Shown here piece after piece: positions 30,552-38,006 of a stretch of DNA of 38,887 nt (positions are counted from its first letter, which is position 1; every line of letters begins with the position of its first letter). The notes under the pieces were generated by a model. The model was not told the origin of the DNA. It was given only the letters and a program-made list of their open reading frames with translations, and did no database searches. Made by a program: the position numbers and the translations under genes. Origin of the DNA: a virus; IMG/VR virus record IMGVR_UViG_3300050014_000737, positions 1-38,887 of that record, one strand, 5' to 3'.

Positions 30552-30776
30552 CTACTCAAATTCTCCCTCAATTAATCCCGCACGCTGCCTGTTAACCAGG
30601 TCAAATATATCTGCTACCTTCCAGCACCAGGACTCAGGCTTATCCTCTGGATACTTGATCTTTTTGAATTGTTTACAGAGTGGGTCTTTGACCCGGGTTG
30701 ATATGCTCCCTACCTGTCCTCGTTCCTCCTGTTGCCAGTAGCGACAAGTGCCGCAGATCTGTTTAATCTCGCTCAT
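30552..30776 (-). CDS. Small Cys-containing protein, 74 aa
   Basis: MSEIKQICGTCRYWQQEERG gives a CxxC near the start, then a third Cys in DPLCKQF and a fourth in ESWCWKVAD, suggesting one metal site. Such CxxCxYW-type small proteins are frequent in phage replication modules and have no known function. GGGGACTTCAT precedes the ATG. Confidence 0.65.
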   Translation of the reverse strand: MSEIKQICGTCRYWQQEERGQVGSISTRVKDPLCKQFKKIKYPEDKPESWCWKVADIFDLVNRQRAGLIEGEFE

Positions 30777-30792
30777 ATGAAGTCCCCTATCC

Positions 30793-31569
30793 CTAAAATA
30801 AAAAACCTTGTTGTAGATGAGGTTCCATGGGCACTATGATTTCCATGGGTCCCATAGGTTCTGGCGCTACTTTCACTCGTTCGGTAATTACGCATCTTTG
30901 TCTCCTGCTCCAACCATCCATGATATATACCGGGGTGTACCACCTGGACCATTCCTCTACCAGGAGCGTGTTTCCATGTATGACTACTGCTGGGATCCCG
31001 TATAAACTGAACTGCAGGTAAGCCATTGCCACACATTTGAGATCTACGTCTACCGCGGTGACCACCAACTGACTGCAGCAATTTAACTTCCGTTTTTGCA
31101 TTGCCCGGCAGAATCCCAGGACCATAGCCCCGGATCCGCAAGCCGGCTCACTCAAGGTTATGAAGCCCTTGTCTTTAATGTGCCTATTCAGATCCTGCTC
31201 ACCGATCACAACTTCACCCATCATTTCGCAGATACCGTCCGGGGTGAAGAACTGCCCTTTCCATTTGTTGTGTAGCTCCAGCTCGTGGAATACTGTACCG
31301 AGCAAGTCACCTGGGCCATTCATGGTGAGTTCATCCTCCAGAGCTTCTATTAAGCTGGCTAAGAGCTTGGGGAACACTTCCTGTTCCTTGGCATTGTATC
31401 GGGCAAGAACCTCCAGATATCTTTTCTCCCGGGCCTCCCTCTGGTTCCAGTCAACACTGTTGCTCACTGCAATGGCAGCCATCTCTACAAAGTCTGAGAA
31501 CACTTCCCAGGCAGAATGCCGGTAGCTGAGTTGTCCAATAAGGTCGATTAACTGCTTTATGGATTTCAT
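30793..31569 (-). CDS. N6-methylase-fold protein lacking the usual catalytic motif
   Basis: A 258-aa protein. GQFFTPDGICEMM (about 105-117) and LSEPACGSGAMVLGF (about 139-153) are the FTP and SAM-binding motifs of type-I-like N6-adenine methylases. The next region reads VIHGNTLLVEEWSRWYTPVY where an NPP[YF] catalytic motif would be expected, and no NPP is present anywhere. The C-terminus is short and ends in a Pro/Glu-rich tail. It may have lost methylation, or use another motif. The gene overlaps its upstream neighbour by four bases. Confidence 0.72.
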   Translation of the reverse strand: MKSIKQLIDLIGQLSYRHSAWEVFSDFVEMAAIAVSNSVDWNQREAREKRYLEVLARYNAKEQEVFPKLLASLIEALEDELTMNGPGDLLGTVFHELELHNKWKGQFFTPDGICEMMGEVVIGEQDLNRHIKDKGFITLSEPACGSGAMVLGFCRAMQKRKLNCCSQLVVTAVDVDLKCVAMAYLQFSLYGIPAVVIHGNTLLVEEWSRWYTPVYIMDGWSRRQRCVITERVKVAPEPMGPMEIIVPMEPHLQQGFLF

Positions 31570-31772
31570 TTATGAACCGGTATAAGCGTCTTTTTCCCGC
31601 AACAACTGCAAGTACATGCGCCGTGTTTAATCATTCCCCGGGCAACGACCCCAGTATCAACGAGGAACTGCTTACCACAGGTTTTACACACGGTTTCAAT
31701 TTCCCTTCCGCGAATTTTAAAGCCATTAATCAGGATTTTCTTCATTTCTGGGACTTTCATATGTATAGCCAC
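31566..31772 (-). CDS. Zinc-ribbon protein, 68 aa
   Basis: Two Cys pairs, VCKTCGKQF and CTCSCCGKK, about 22 residues apart form a zinc ribbon. I start at the GTG nine bases after GGGGGG; the next Met is only four codons later, so the difference is small. The protein ends in LIPVHK. Function unknown. Confidence 0.62.
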   Translation of the reverse strand: MAIHMKVPEMKKILINGFKIRGREIETVCKTCGKQFLVDTGVVARGMIKHGACTCSCCGKKTLIPVHK

Positions 31773-31786
31773 ATTGCCATTCCCCC

Positions 31787-32149
31787 CTAAAACAAAACTA
31801 ACTGGTTATCGTTTATTGCAACTTTGGTTGTATTATTTGATAACCTGACTCCATCATCCCTTTGGATCCGTTTGGCCCTATCTGATTTTGGATTTGCAAA
31901 ATAGTCATTAGACACTTCGGGAGTAGGCTGGTAATATTCTTCTGGCAAATTGATTTTATATTCAGAACAGATAGCTAACATTTCGTTCTTGTCATAATAA
32001 ATATGGTTGTGAACTAGATTTAAGTTAGTGCCGTCCGAGTAGAATGGATCATTACAACCATTGTTATATATGGAATGCCACTGCTTAAACTCCCGGCGAA
32101 TGTCATCAATTAGATCTTGGAGTTGTATTTGCGGGGTTTTCTTTTTCAC
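31787..32149 (-). CDS. Phage protein of unknown function, 120 aa
   Basis: I start at the GTG that overlaps the stop of the 3D-domain gene (GTGA) with GGTGG just before it; longer in-frame versions lie inside that gene. The sequence begins MKKKTPQIQLQDLIDDIRRE, with a central FYSDGTNLNLVHNHIYYDKN segment and a basic C-terminal tail. I have no family name. Confidence 0.65.
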   Translation of the reverse strand: MKKKTPQIQLQDLIDDIRREFKQWHSIYNNGCNDPFYSDGTNLNLVHNHIYYDKNEMLAICSEYKINLPEEYYQPTPEVSNDYFANPKSDRAKRIQRDDGVRLSNNTTKVAINDNQLVLF

Positions 32150-32529
32150 TCCACCACCCTCACTTCCACAGTTTGCCTCCCATGCTTGATACAATCCGTT
32201 CTATCCGTCATATACAGATCGATGATCCTGCCCTTGATCGCTCCCCCGGTATCCTCCGCTATGTAGCCGCCTACTCCGTCTATGACCAACCTACTGCCCA
32301 GGGGTATAACGCTTGGATCAACTGCTACCGTCCTGCCCTCTTTCGGCCAAGTACCGGTCTTGGTTTTATGCCCGGTGTAGCAATAGGCCGTGGCCTGCAT
32401 GATCAGTACCCGCTGTCCCCTACTGACCTCGCTTGAAATAACGGGTTGTTTAATCAAGATTGGCTCAACCGCCAGCGACTGCGGGGTCAATGCCAGCAAC
32501 AGAAGGGCCAGGATTAAGGCCCTACGCAA
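32146..32529 (-). CDS. Secreted 3D-domain protein
   Basis: A 127-aa protein with an N-terminal signal sequence (MRRALILALLLLALTPQSLA) followed by the 3D domain: ATAYCYTGHKTKTG, then VAVDPSVIPLGSRLVI, then EDTGGAIKGRIIDLYM with the three Asp residues that name the fold. 3D proteins have a double-psi barrel and are linked to cell-wall binding or lytic transglycosylase activity. Located in the early region, so it may be a moron or act in host wall remodelling. It overlaps both neighbours. Confidence 0.87.
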   Translation of the reverse strand: MRRALILALLLLALTPQSLAVEPILIKQPVISSEVSRGQRVLIMQATAYCYTGHKTKTGTWPKEGRTVAVDPSVIPLGSRLVIDGVGGYIAEDTGGAIKGRIIDLYMTDRTDCIKHGRQTVEVRVVE

Positions 32530-32743
32530 ACAGCCACGCCAGCAGCCGCTTGTACCAGGGCAACACCTGCCATATTGGTTGCATAGCCACGCGCTTCAGT
32601 TCCTCTGGTGTGAAGTGAACCTGCACCTGCTCATAACTGTGTGCCTGGTCGTAGGTAGCTTCTTCAATTTCAACCTTCATCAACTCTCGTTCGGTCATTC
32701 GGCGGTGAATTGGGATTATGTTTGCGTTACTTCGTGCCATCAT
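32522..32743 (-). CDS. Phage protein of unknown function, 73 aa
   Basis: Begins MMARSNANIIPIHRRMTERE, with a helix (TERELMKVEIEEATYDQAHS) and a hydrophobic C-terminal end (WYKRLLAWLFA). The start codon overlaps the stop of the small upstream frame. It overlaps the 3D-domain gene by eight bases. No family recognised. Confidence 0.65.
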   Translation of the reverse strand: MMARSNANIIPIHRRMTERELMKVEIEEATYDQAHSYEQVQVHFTPEELKRVAMQPIWQVLPWYKRLLAWLFA

Positions 32744-32901
32744 TCAGCCTCCACTCCTCTCCGCATTGTGCTTTTGTGATGCTCTATCCTCTCATCCTCC
32801 AGCTCCCTGATCCGGGCAATGAACAGATCTAGCTTATCGCCCAAGCTGTCTATACAGGACTTGCAGACTGATTCCATCAGGGTAAGCTCATCGTCTTGCA
32901 C
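32740..32901 (-). CDS. Small helical protein, 53 aa
   Basis: GTG start five bases after AGAGGTGG. It reads MQDDELTLMESVCKSCIDSL and then a charged helix (LFIARIRELEDERIEHHKS), a probable coiled coil. Its stop overlaps the next gene's start. The charge pattern, the ribosome site and the coupled end support a real gene, though it is small and has no recognised family. Confidence 0.6.
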   Translation of the reverse strand: MQDDELTLMESVCKSCIDSLGDKLDLFIARIRELEDERIEHHKSTMRRGVEAE

Positions 32902-33001
32902 TTAGTCCACCTCTCTCAAACTTAATGGAGCCAGCCACCGGAATCAAACTCGGTGTCACAGCCGGCATGCTAGGGCTGATCGGACCACCACTGGCTAAAA
33001 C

Positions 33002-33889
33002 CTATTTACCCTCCATAGCTGCTTCAAAAGCCAACGCCGAATCACTGGTGTCAGACTTGGTCTTATCGTCCGCAACTTTCGTGGCCGGTGGGAGTTCTTC
33101 TTTGACTACCACGGTTTCTTCGTTGTTCATCGTATAATCGGCTTCCATATACTCGCGCTTAGCGTTGGGGTCGACCTGTGCGGTATCGTCTACCTCCATG
33201 GCTTGGGCAATCTCTAAACTCTTTGGTGCGTACTTTAGCAGGGCGATTAATACCGTTTTCTTACCCATAGAAATTGGATTGGTCTGCCATCCCCCATCGC
33301 TTTTGGTAAAGGACTTGCTGAACTTCTTGCCGTGCTTGATGATTTTATTCCAGGACCAGCACTCGAAGTTATAGCCACCGTTTTTCAGGTGGTATACTGC
33401 GTAGATATGAGTCGGTAGTTCTCCGTCGGTAGGTCCGTCCTCGGACGGAACGTGAACCAAGTCCTCAAATATCCCGTATTTGACTTCAAATTCATCGTCC
33501 TTATATACTTCCCGGACGTAGATAGATTTGTATTCCCCGGTACGATAAGCCAGTGCGAGTAGTCCTTGGTAGCCCAACTGGAACGTAGCCTTGTTGTTGT
33601 AAGGTATAATATGTGCTTGTCCCAGGGGAGTATTCGGTTCTAATCCGAATTGGGCGCAGGTGATCAGGGCAGCTACAAAACTATTCTTGTCGCAGGCTGC
33701 CAGCTTGGGGTTGCCGGTCCAGATTTGAATGGCCAGCTTGGCCATGCGCTGCGGGTCCATGGTTCCCTTGGGTAAGACCGCGGATATATTCGGTATCTGC
33801 TGTTCAAAGAATTGGGCCACCGTCATTCCCGGGGCCTTGCCTTGGGTTGCTAGTTTGTCAGTTAAGGCTTTGCCGTCTTTATCTGCCAT
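33002..33889 (-). CDS. recT: RecT-family single-strand annealing protein
   Basis: A 295-aa protein. 'FEQQIPNISAVLPKGTMDPQRMAKLAIQIW', then 'LIT CAQFGLEPNTPLGQAHIIPY' and 'FQLGYQGLLALAYRTGEYKS' (here quoted in short blocks) and NPISMGKKTVLIALLKYAPK are the RecT pattern. It anneals complementary single strands made by the exonuclease encoded just upstream. AGGAGG lies nine bases before the ATG. The C-terminal 50 residues are acidic and flexible, as usual. Confidence 0.95.
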   Translation of the reverse strand: MADKDGKALTDKLATQGKAPGMTVAQFFEQQIPNISAVLPKGTMDPQRMAKLAIQIWTGNPKLAACDKNSFVAALITCAQFGLEPNTPLGQAHIIPYNNKATFQLGYQGLLALAYRTGEYKSIYVREVYKDDEFEVKYGIFEDLVHVPSEDGPTDGELPTHIYAVYHLKNGGYNFECWSWNKIIKHGKKFSKSFTKSDGGWQTNPISMGKKTVLIALLKYAPKSLEIAQAMEVDDTAQVDPNAKREYMEADYTMNNEETVVVKEELPPATKVADDKTKSDTSDSALAFEAAMEGK

Positions 33890-33903
33890 CTAAGTCATCC
33901 TCC

Positions 33904-34815
33904 TTAATTTATCCGCATAGCTCGGAAGCTAGTCGGTTGTACTGTATAGCCTTTGCGCTCGGTAGTTTTCCAGGTGATCTTTTTGTTTCCAATGAAAGCT
34001 ATCTCCGCTTCGCCCATGGCCTGCATAAACTTTTGCTTGATAGCCTCCTTCTCTTGGTCCAAGAACTTGATCTCCTTATCCAGCTCCTTATAGTGGTCAT
34101 AATCGTCCTGGTACTGGTGCATTTCTACCGCCCTGCCACTTACCTCGGAACCGTACAGGGATTTTAGTGTCCTGGCATCATCATCCAGTCCCGCCGGCAA
34201 CGGTGCTTCTTTGGCTACTATGTGATTGGTCCAAAAGTCTTTTAACATGTTGACCATGATTTCTATGAAGCTGTCGTTTCTCGGAATGTACTTCCACAAT
34301 AGTTTTTTCCCAACTAACGCAACCACATAGGCATAAGGTAAGCCGGTTACGGCTAGATAGTGGGCAATCTGGCAATAATATTGTGCTGGAATCTCATCAT
34401 CCTGCCATTCTCTCCATTGGTTTTCGCCGGCTGTCTTGATCTCTATTAGCCCTTGCCCTAGTTCTGGATGAACCATCAAGCCGTCAATATTGGCTGACAA
34501 GAAAGGTATCGTAGGGTGCTGGATCATATAGGGATACTCGGACACTTCTATTTGTATGCCCTCCGCCTTTAGGAAGGCTGGCGGGAACCACTCGCGGATT
34601 ATGGGCTCCATTTTGTTGCCGAAGTCGATGTGTACGTTATCCGATAGATCCTCACTTACGCCCAATACCTTTTCCGCATAAATACCGAATGAGCTCTTGT
34701 ATTGGTTTAGTCCTAGAATCGCGCTGGCATCAGATCCCCCGATATAGCTTTTGCGAATCTCCAACCACTGGTCCTCAGTTATTTCGCGTGTGTCTGCGAT
34801 AATAATGTTGTCCAT
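33904..34815 (-). CDS. YqaJ-family exonuclease
   Basis: A 303-aa protein. YIGGSDASAILGLNQYKS at the start, then FLSANIDGLMVH (Asp111), LIEIKTA (Glu125, Lys127), and YCQIAHYLAVTG form the YqaJ/lambda-exonuclease nuclease core. The last 80 residues form a helical extension. It degrades one strand to make substrate for RecT. AAAGGAGG lies six bases before the ATG. It overlaps the end of the upstream nuclease-like gene by 37 bases. Confidence 0.95.
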   Translation of the reverse strand: MDNIIIADTREITEDQWLEIRKSYIGGSDASAILGLNQYKSSFGIYAEKVLGVSEDLSDNVHIDFGNKMEPIIREWFPPAFLKAEGIQIEVSEYPYMIQHPTIPFLSANIDGLMVHPELGQGLIEIKTAGENQWREWQDDEIPAQYYCQIAHYLAVTGLPYAYVVALVGKKLLWKYIPRNDSFIEIMVNMLKDFWTNHIVAKEAPLPAGLDDDARTLKSLYGSEVSGRAVEMHQYQDDYDHYKELDKEIKFLDQEKEAIKQKFMQAMGEAEIAFIGNKKITWKTTERKGYTVQPTSFRAMRIN

Positions 34816-35438
34816 CCCGTGCCTCCTTTCTTGGGAATAAATATTGCATCTTCATCCGACCAACCATGATGCAATCTTTGTTTTGTCCTTTCGTATGGAA
34901 GGTTGTATTTCTCGCAAGCCTGCGCCAACGTAAGCCGCTCTCCCCTGACTATGAGAAGCTTATTGCTTCGCATATTGTTGGCCTGTTCCTTCTGTGTTGC
35001 CCATCTACAATTTTCCTTGCAGTAGTCTCCACCGTTGTCCTTGCGCTCAATAGTAAGTCCCTCTTGGTAGGCATCCCCCATGTCTTGATAGAAACCAACG
35101 AAGCTCAACCACTTATCACATACCTTTATGCCTCGTCCTCCATAATTGGAATATCCAATTACATTAGGATCGGTACACCGGCGAACCATCGTGTGCCAAA
35201 CGCCTCTAATTTTTGATTTACTCATTCCGTGAGTGCGGCTTGCCGCTATTGTCCTTTCCCTGTTTAGGCACCCGCAGCTTTGAGTTGATCCTCTTTTCAG
35301 CAAACTGCCCTTAACGACCGTTGTGTTCCCGCAATCACATTTGCATAGCCAGGTTAGATTGCGACCAGGATCAACAACTTCGTCTGACTCTACGACCAAC
35401 AGTCTGCCGAACCTTTGCCCGGTAAGCTCCAGGCGCAT
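34779..35438 (-). CDS. Homing-endonuclease-like protein with zinc ribbon
   Basis: A 219-aa protein. Residues 1-60 are a zinc ribbon (LTWLCKCDCGNTTVVKG; TQSCGCLNRER). Residues 75-160 are the HNH/AP2-associated block of free-standing phage homing nucleases (RGVWHTMVRRCTDPN; YSNYGGRGIKVCDKW; LTIERKDNGGDYCKENCRWA). Residues 165-200 form a probable HTH (LTLAQACEKYNLPYERTKQR). AGGGGG lies eight bases before the ATG, inside the end of the ATPase gene. It splits the ATPase/YqaJ pair, which suggests mobile insertion. Confidence 0.8.
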   Translation of the reverse strand: MRLELTGQRFGRLLVVESDEVVDPGRNLTWLCKCDCGNTTVVKGSLLKRGSTQSCGCLNRERTIAASRTHGMSKSKIRGVWHTMVRRCTDPNVIGYSNYGGRGIKVCDKWLSFVGFYQDMGDAYQEGLTIERKDNGGDYCKENCRWATQKEQANNMRSNKLLIVRGERLTLAQACEKYNLPYERTKQRLHHGWSDEDAIFIPKKGGTGWTTLLSQTHAK

Positions 35439-37013
35439 TTATGCTACCCCCTGCGATTCAACCTGTAATTCGCCGTCGGTCACAACTGAAATGAAATACT
35501 GAAACTTGTCCTTCTCAATTTCTTTCAAAAATATGGCCTGTTGCTCTTTGTCCAGAGATTCAAATCGATCTACTGAAATAAAACGAAGTGGGCCAGCGGT
35601 TGCCCGGGCAATATCCAGTGCCAATTTGATTTGTCGGCTGGTTGATAGGTTTGTTATCGGTAGGTCGTCAATAGTGATCTGCATTTGGTCGTTAATACCT
35701 AAGCCCTTGATGGGCATTTCGATTTGCTTCAATAGGTCGGCTGGTTTCTTGCGGGCCAGTTCCACACAATCGTCCAGGTGGGACGCTCTGGCTTGCTTGG
35801 TAGACAGGGAGTCTTGCAGGGTACGCATGTTGTCGTACAGGTTGATGTAACCCTTCATGGCCTCCGCTTCCTTAGCTGCCGCTTCCAGGGGTTCAATCTC
35901 AACGGACAGTTTTCCGTCCAGGTAGGCTTGTGCTTGATTGGCCTTGTCGTTGGCGACGGCTATTTCCGCTTGCCGGTTGGCCTGGATATTCTTCAACTCA
36001 ATAGCCTGTTCGTTTTTCAGGGATTGGACCCTGGTGGCCAACGTGGATTCGTCGATGTTCTTTAAGTCGTTCACATAAAGGGTGATGCGACTTTTACAGG
36101 CTTGAATATCCTCTTGTAACCGTTTAATTTTGTTCTCCATTTGGGATATTTCGCCCTCAACAGTGATTATTGTTTCCCGGATAATATCCTTGTCCTGTTC
36201 CACCGACTTTTGGGCCTTATCGATCTTAAATTCCAAAAGTTCCTCTTGTTCCTTAATCTTTAGGTCAAAGCGATTCCTAATGTTGGCCGCCGCATTATTG
36301 AGTCCATCCACAACTTTATGCGCCTGTTCCCGAAGATTGTTGATCTTCTGCGTTTCCTGAACCTTGGCCCATAGACTGCCTATATTAACCTCGCGCCATT
36401 GGTTGGCATCGTAGTTATCGGGTAACTGCTCAAATAATGCCCGGGCTTCTGCGTTAGCCTCTTTGACCTCTCCGTTGGCAATGGCCCTCTTATCGTAAAA
36501 GTATTTCTCGGCCAGGTATTCCAAGACGCCTATTGCATGTTGATTCAGATTGACCGGCGGTACTTCCCCGAACCATTCCAACAGATCTGCTTCACTTACT
36601 CGCATCGGCATTAATGATAAAAGGATCTCGGTTTGTTCCTTGTCCTTCTTGGCCATGAAGTCTACCGGGTTAAAACCAAAGCCCTCTCCTATCAATCCCT
36701 TTAGATAAGTTTCCGGCTTTGGGATGCTGGCTCCGTATTGAGTGATCTTGGAGCTAACCTTGCCGTCTGCCTTTTCCTTACGGGAAATTGAAGTGGTATC
36801 GTCCATTTCAATATATAGAGTAGCTTCCTCGGCCCCATCCTTAACGAAGCGGGTCCGGCGTTGGGTATTCTGCAGGCCCTTTTCAATCACTTCCAGAACT
36901 GAGGTTTTGCCTTTTTCATTGCCGCCGGAAATGATATTGACCTTGCCGGCATTAAGTTCTAGTTCAGTGATTCCCAAACAATTCTTGATTTCCAACCTTT
37001 TGATCTGTGGCAT
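35439..37013 (-). CDS. SMC/RecF-like AAA ATPase
   Basis: A 524-aa protein. GGNEKGKTS (30-38) is a P-loop Walker A; FISVDRFESLD near 478-488 fits a Walker B with an acidic Asp482. The middle, about residues 215-395, is a long charged coiled coil, and TNLSTSRQIKLALDIARATA just before Walker B is signature-like. It resembles SbcC/Rad50/RecF-type recombination ATPases found with RecT in phages. GGGAGG precedes the ATG. Confidence 0.87.
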   Translation of the reverse strand: MPQIKRLEIKNCLGITELELNAGKVNIISGGNEKGKTSVLEVIEKGLQNTQRRTRFVKDGAEEATLYIEMDDTTSISRKEKADGKVSSKITQYGASIPKPETYLKGLIGEGFGFNPVDFMAKKDKEQTEILLSLMPMRVSEADLLEWFGEVPPVNLNQHAIGVLEYLAEKYFYDKRAIANGEVKEANAEARALFEQLPDNYDANQWREVNIGSLWAKVQETQKINNLREQAHKVVDGLNNAAANIRNRFDLKIKEQEELLEFKIDKAQKSVEQDKDIIRETIITVEGEISQMENKIKRLQEDIQACKSRITLYVNDLKNIDESTLATRVQSLKNEQAIELKNIQANRQAEIAVANDKANQAQAYLDGKLSVEIEPLEAAAKEAEAMKGYINLYDNMRTLQDSLSTKQARASHLDDCVELARKKPADLLKQIEMPIKGLGINDQMQITIDDLPITNLSTSRQIKLALDIARATAGPLRFISVDRFESLDKEQQAIFLKEIEKDKFQYFISVVTDGELQVESQGVA

Positions 37014-37028
37014 ATCTATTCATCCTCC

Positions 37029-37130
37029 CTATTTACCGCATATCGCCATCACAGCGGTCATAAGTATCCAAAAACTGGCTCCCAATATCAACCCGCACAG
37101 CGTTTCTTTTAGTTCAAGATATTTAAGCAT
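37029..37130 (-). CDS. Tiny membrane protein, 33 aa
   Basis: AGGAGG lies seven bases before the ATG. The product reads MLKYLELKETLCGLILGASF, then WILMTAVMAICGK, with one membrane helix. The ribosome site sits inside the end of the XRE C-terminal frame, which overlaps this gene by 22 bases. Function unknown. Confidence 0.62.
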   Translation of the reverse strand: MLKYLELKETLCGLILGASFWILMTAVMAICGK

Positions 37131-37408
37131 TCGTCTTCCTCCTGCTGTATGGTATACTGAGGTTGCATATTTTTATCGGGCGCCACTTTAGCTAGTGGAG
37201 CTCTTTTTTTCTCCGGGATAAACAACAGGGACATCACGGCGCTGGCCATCTGCTCCATTTCTTTTCGCACCCGAGTCCATATCGGCATCTCGCTTTCATC
37301 TATAATGCCGTCACACGCTATCTGCACAATCTGGGGTTCAATAGTATCCAGAGAATGCTTTTTCATCTGTAACCTCAAAACCGCTTCACTTAGACTGTCT
37401 ACAGATAT
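37109..37408 (-). pseudogene. C-terminal part of the XRE regulator, cut off by TAA
   Basis: The frame continues without a break from the stop of the HTH gene: ISVDSLSEAVLRLQMKKH, then a helical region (EMPIWTRVRKEMEQMASAVM). In this regulator family a long helical C-terminal region normally follows the HTH domain, and YLPEI is a common junction, so the TAA replaces what should be a Glu or Gln codon. No proper start or ribosome site lies at the 5' end of this part; the first in-frame candidate is a TTG at 37378. It is probably not made unless there is read-through. Confidence 0.65.
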
Positions 37409-37645
37409 TTACGGCAGGTAACGTCGGCCAACTTCGTTATTCGTCTTAAGATGCATGTAAGCTAATATCGGGGCGTCGTAGATTTCTGCCATGCGGCAGA
37501 CTACATCATCCGGTGGGATAGTATTGTCCGTTTCATAATCACTGAGGGACCGAGTTGATACGTTTAACGATTCGGCCGCCACATCCTGGTTGATTCGCGC
37601 AGCTTGCCTGTATAATTTGTAAATATTTTTGCAACATGTCTTCAT
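37409..37645 (-). CDS. XRE-family HTH regulator, truncated
   Basis: A 78-aa protein. Residues about 10-65 form the HTH domain (YRQAARINQDVAAESLNVSTRSLSDYE is the recognition region, here given only as the family pattern). It begins MKTCCKNIYKLYRQAARINQ and ends NNEVGRRYLP. Proteins of this type are usually around 150-180 aa with a helical C-terminal region, and that region is encoded directly downstream in frame after a TAA. The HTH part could still bind DNA, but dimerisation may be lost. Confidence 0.8.
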   Translation of the reverse strand: MKTCCKNIYKLYRQAARINQDVAAESLNVSTRSLSDYETDNTIPPDDVVCRMAEIYDAPILAYMHLKTNNEVGRRYLP

Positions 37646-37671
37646 TCTTTTTACACCCTCCTTCCCTTAAT

Positions 37672-37779
37672 CTAGTAATAGCAGTTATCTACTGTCCCCC
37701 TTCCGCTGATCCGGTTCAGGGCCCGGGCCGGATCACTCTCCCGCCTCTTAGGCAGATGGTTTTTCGGCTTCTTTTTGAC
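37672..37779 (-). other. Open frame without a usable start codon
   Basis: A frame reading VKKKPKNHLPKRRESDPARA and ending RISGRGTVDNCYY overlaps the end of the 55-aa gene. It begins at a GTC and has no ATG, GTG or TTG, and no ribosome site. The basic composition looks protein-like. It could be a remnant of a small gene. The inverted repeat at 37708-37734 lies inside it. Confidence 0.28.
37708..37734. repeat. Inverted repeat between two control-region genes
   Basis: GATCCGG and CCGGATC, seven bases each, flank a 13-base loop rich in G and C. Leftward it is not followed by a T-run, so it is not a simple terminator. It could be an operator or RNA hairpin, upstream of the XRE gene. Confidence 0.45.
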
Positions 37780-37915
37780 TCTTCAGCTTCTTTAATAGTG
37801 CCCGGCGATAACTGGGAGCTGCCCTTCTGGTTGCTTCCGCCACTCTCTCAGCATCCGGGATGATGATTACTTCTACCATTGTTGGGCTGGTTAAGCAGGA
37901 TACACGTTTTGCCAA
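37748..37915 (-). CDS. Small basic protein, 55 aa
   Basis: TTG start six bases after AAAGGAGGAG. It reads MAKRVSCLTSPTMVEVIIIP, then DAERVAEATRRAAPSYRRAL, and ends in a Lys/Glu tail. The longer in-frame version to an upstream ATG passes through that ribosome site and through the divergent promoter. Helical and basic in its second half, it may bind nucleic acid. It is transcribed leftward, divergently from the Cas2-like gene 91 bases away. Confidence 0.62.
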   Translation of the reverse strand: MAKRVSCLTSPTMVEVIIIPDAERVAEATRRAAPSYRRALLKKLKSQKEAEKPSA

Positions 37916-37921
37916 TATAAT
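37916..37921 (+). promoter_or_regulatory. Candidate -10 for the rightward Cas2-like gene
   Basis: TATAAT lies 85 bases before the rightward TTG start. No convincing -35 is seen (TTAAGC at 37891 gives a 19-base spacer). It overlaps the start of the leftward 55-aa gene, so the two could interfere. Confidence 0.3.
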
Positions 37922-38006
37922 CTCCTCCTTTCTTGGAAGGCATTTCCTCTTCCAGCGTCGAATCACATATTGGGGAGGATGGCCGACTCGTGGAAGAAGG
38001 TGCAAT

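Noticed and set aside
32902-33001. A 26-codon leftward frame between recT and the 53-aa gene.
   Set aside because: It has no ribosome site and overlaps the start region of the better-supported 53-aa gene.
32925-33137. A rightward 70-codon frame that looks like a small membrane or holin-like protein at its start.
   Set aside because: Most of it is antisense to recT, and it has no ribosome site or promoter.
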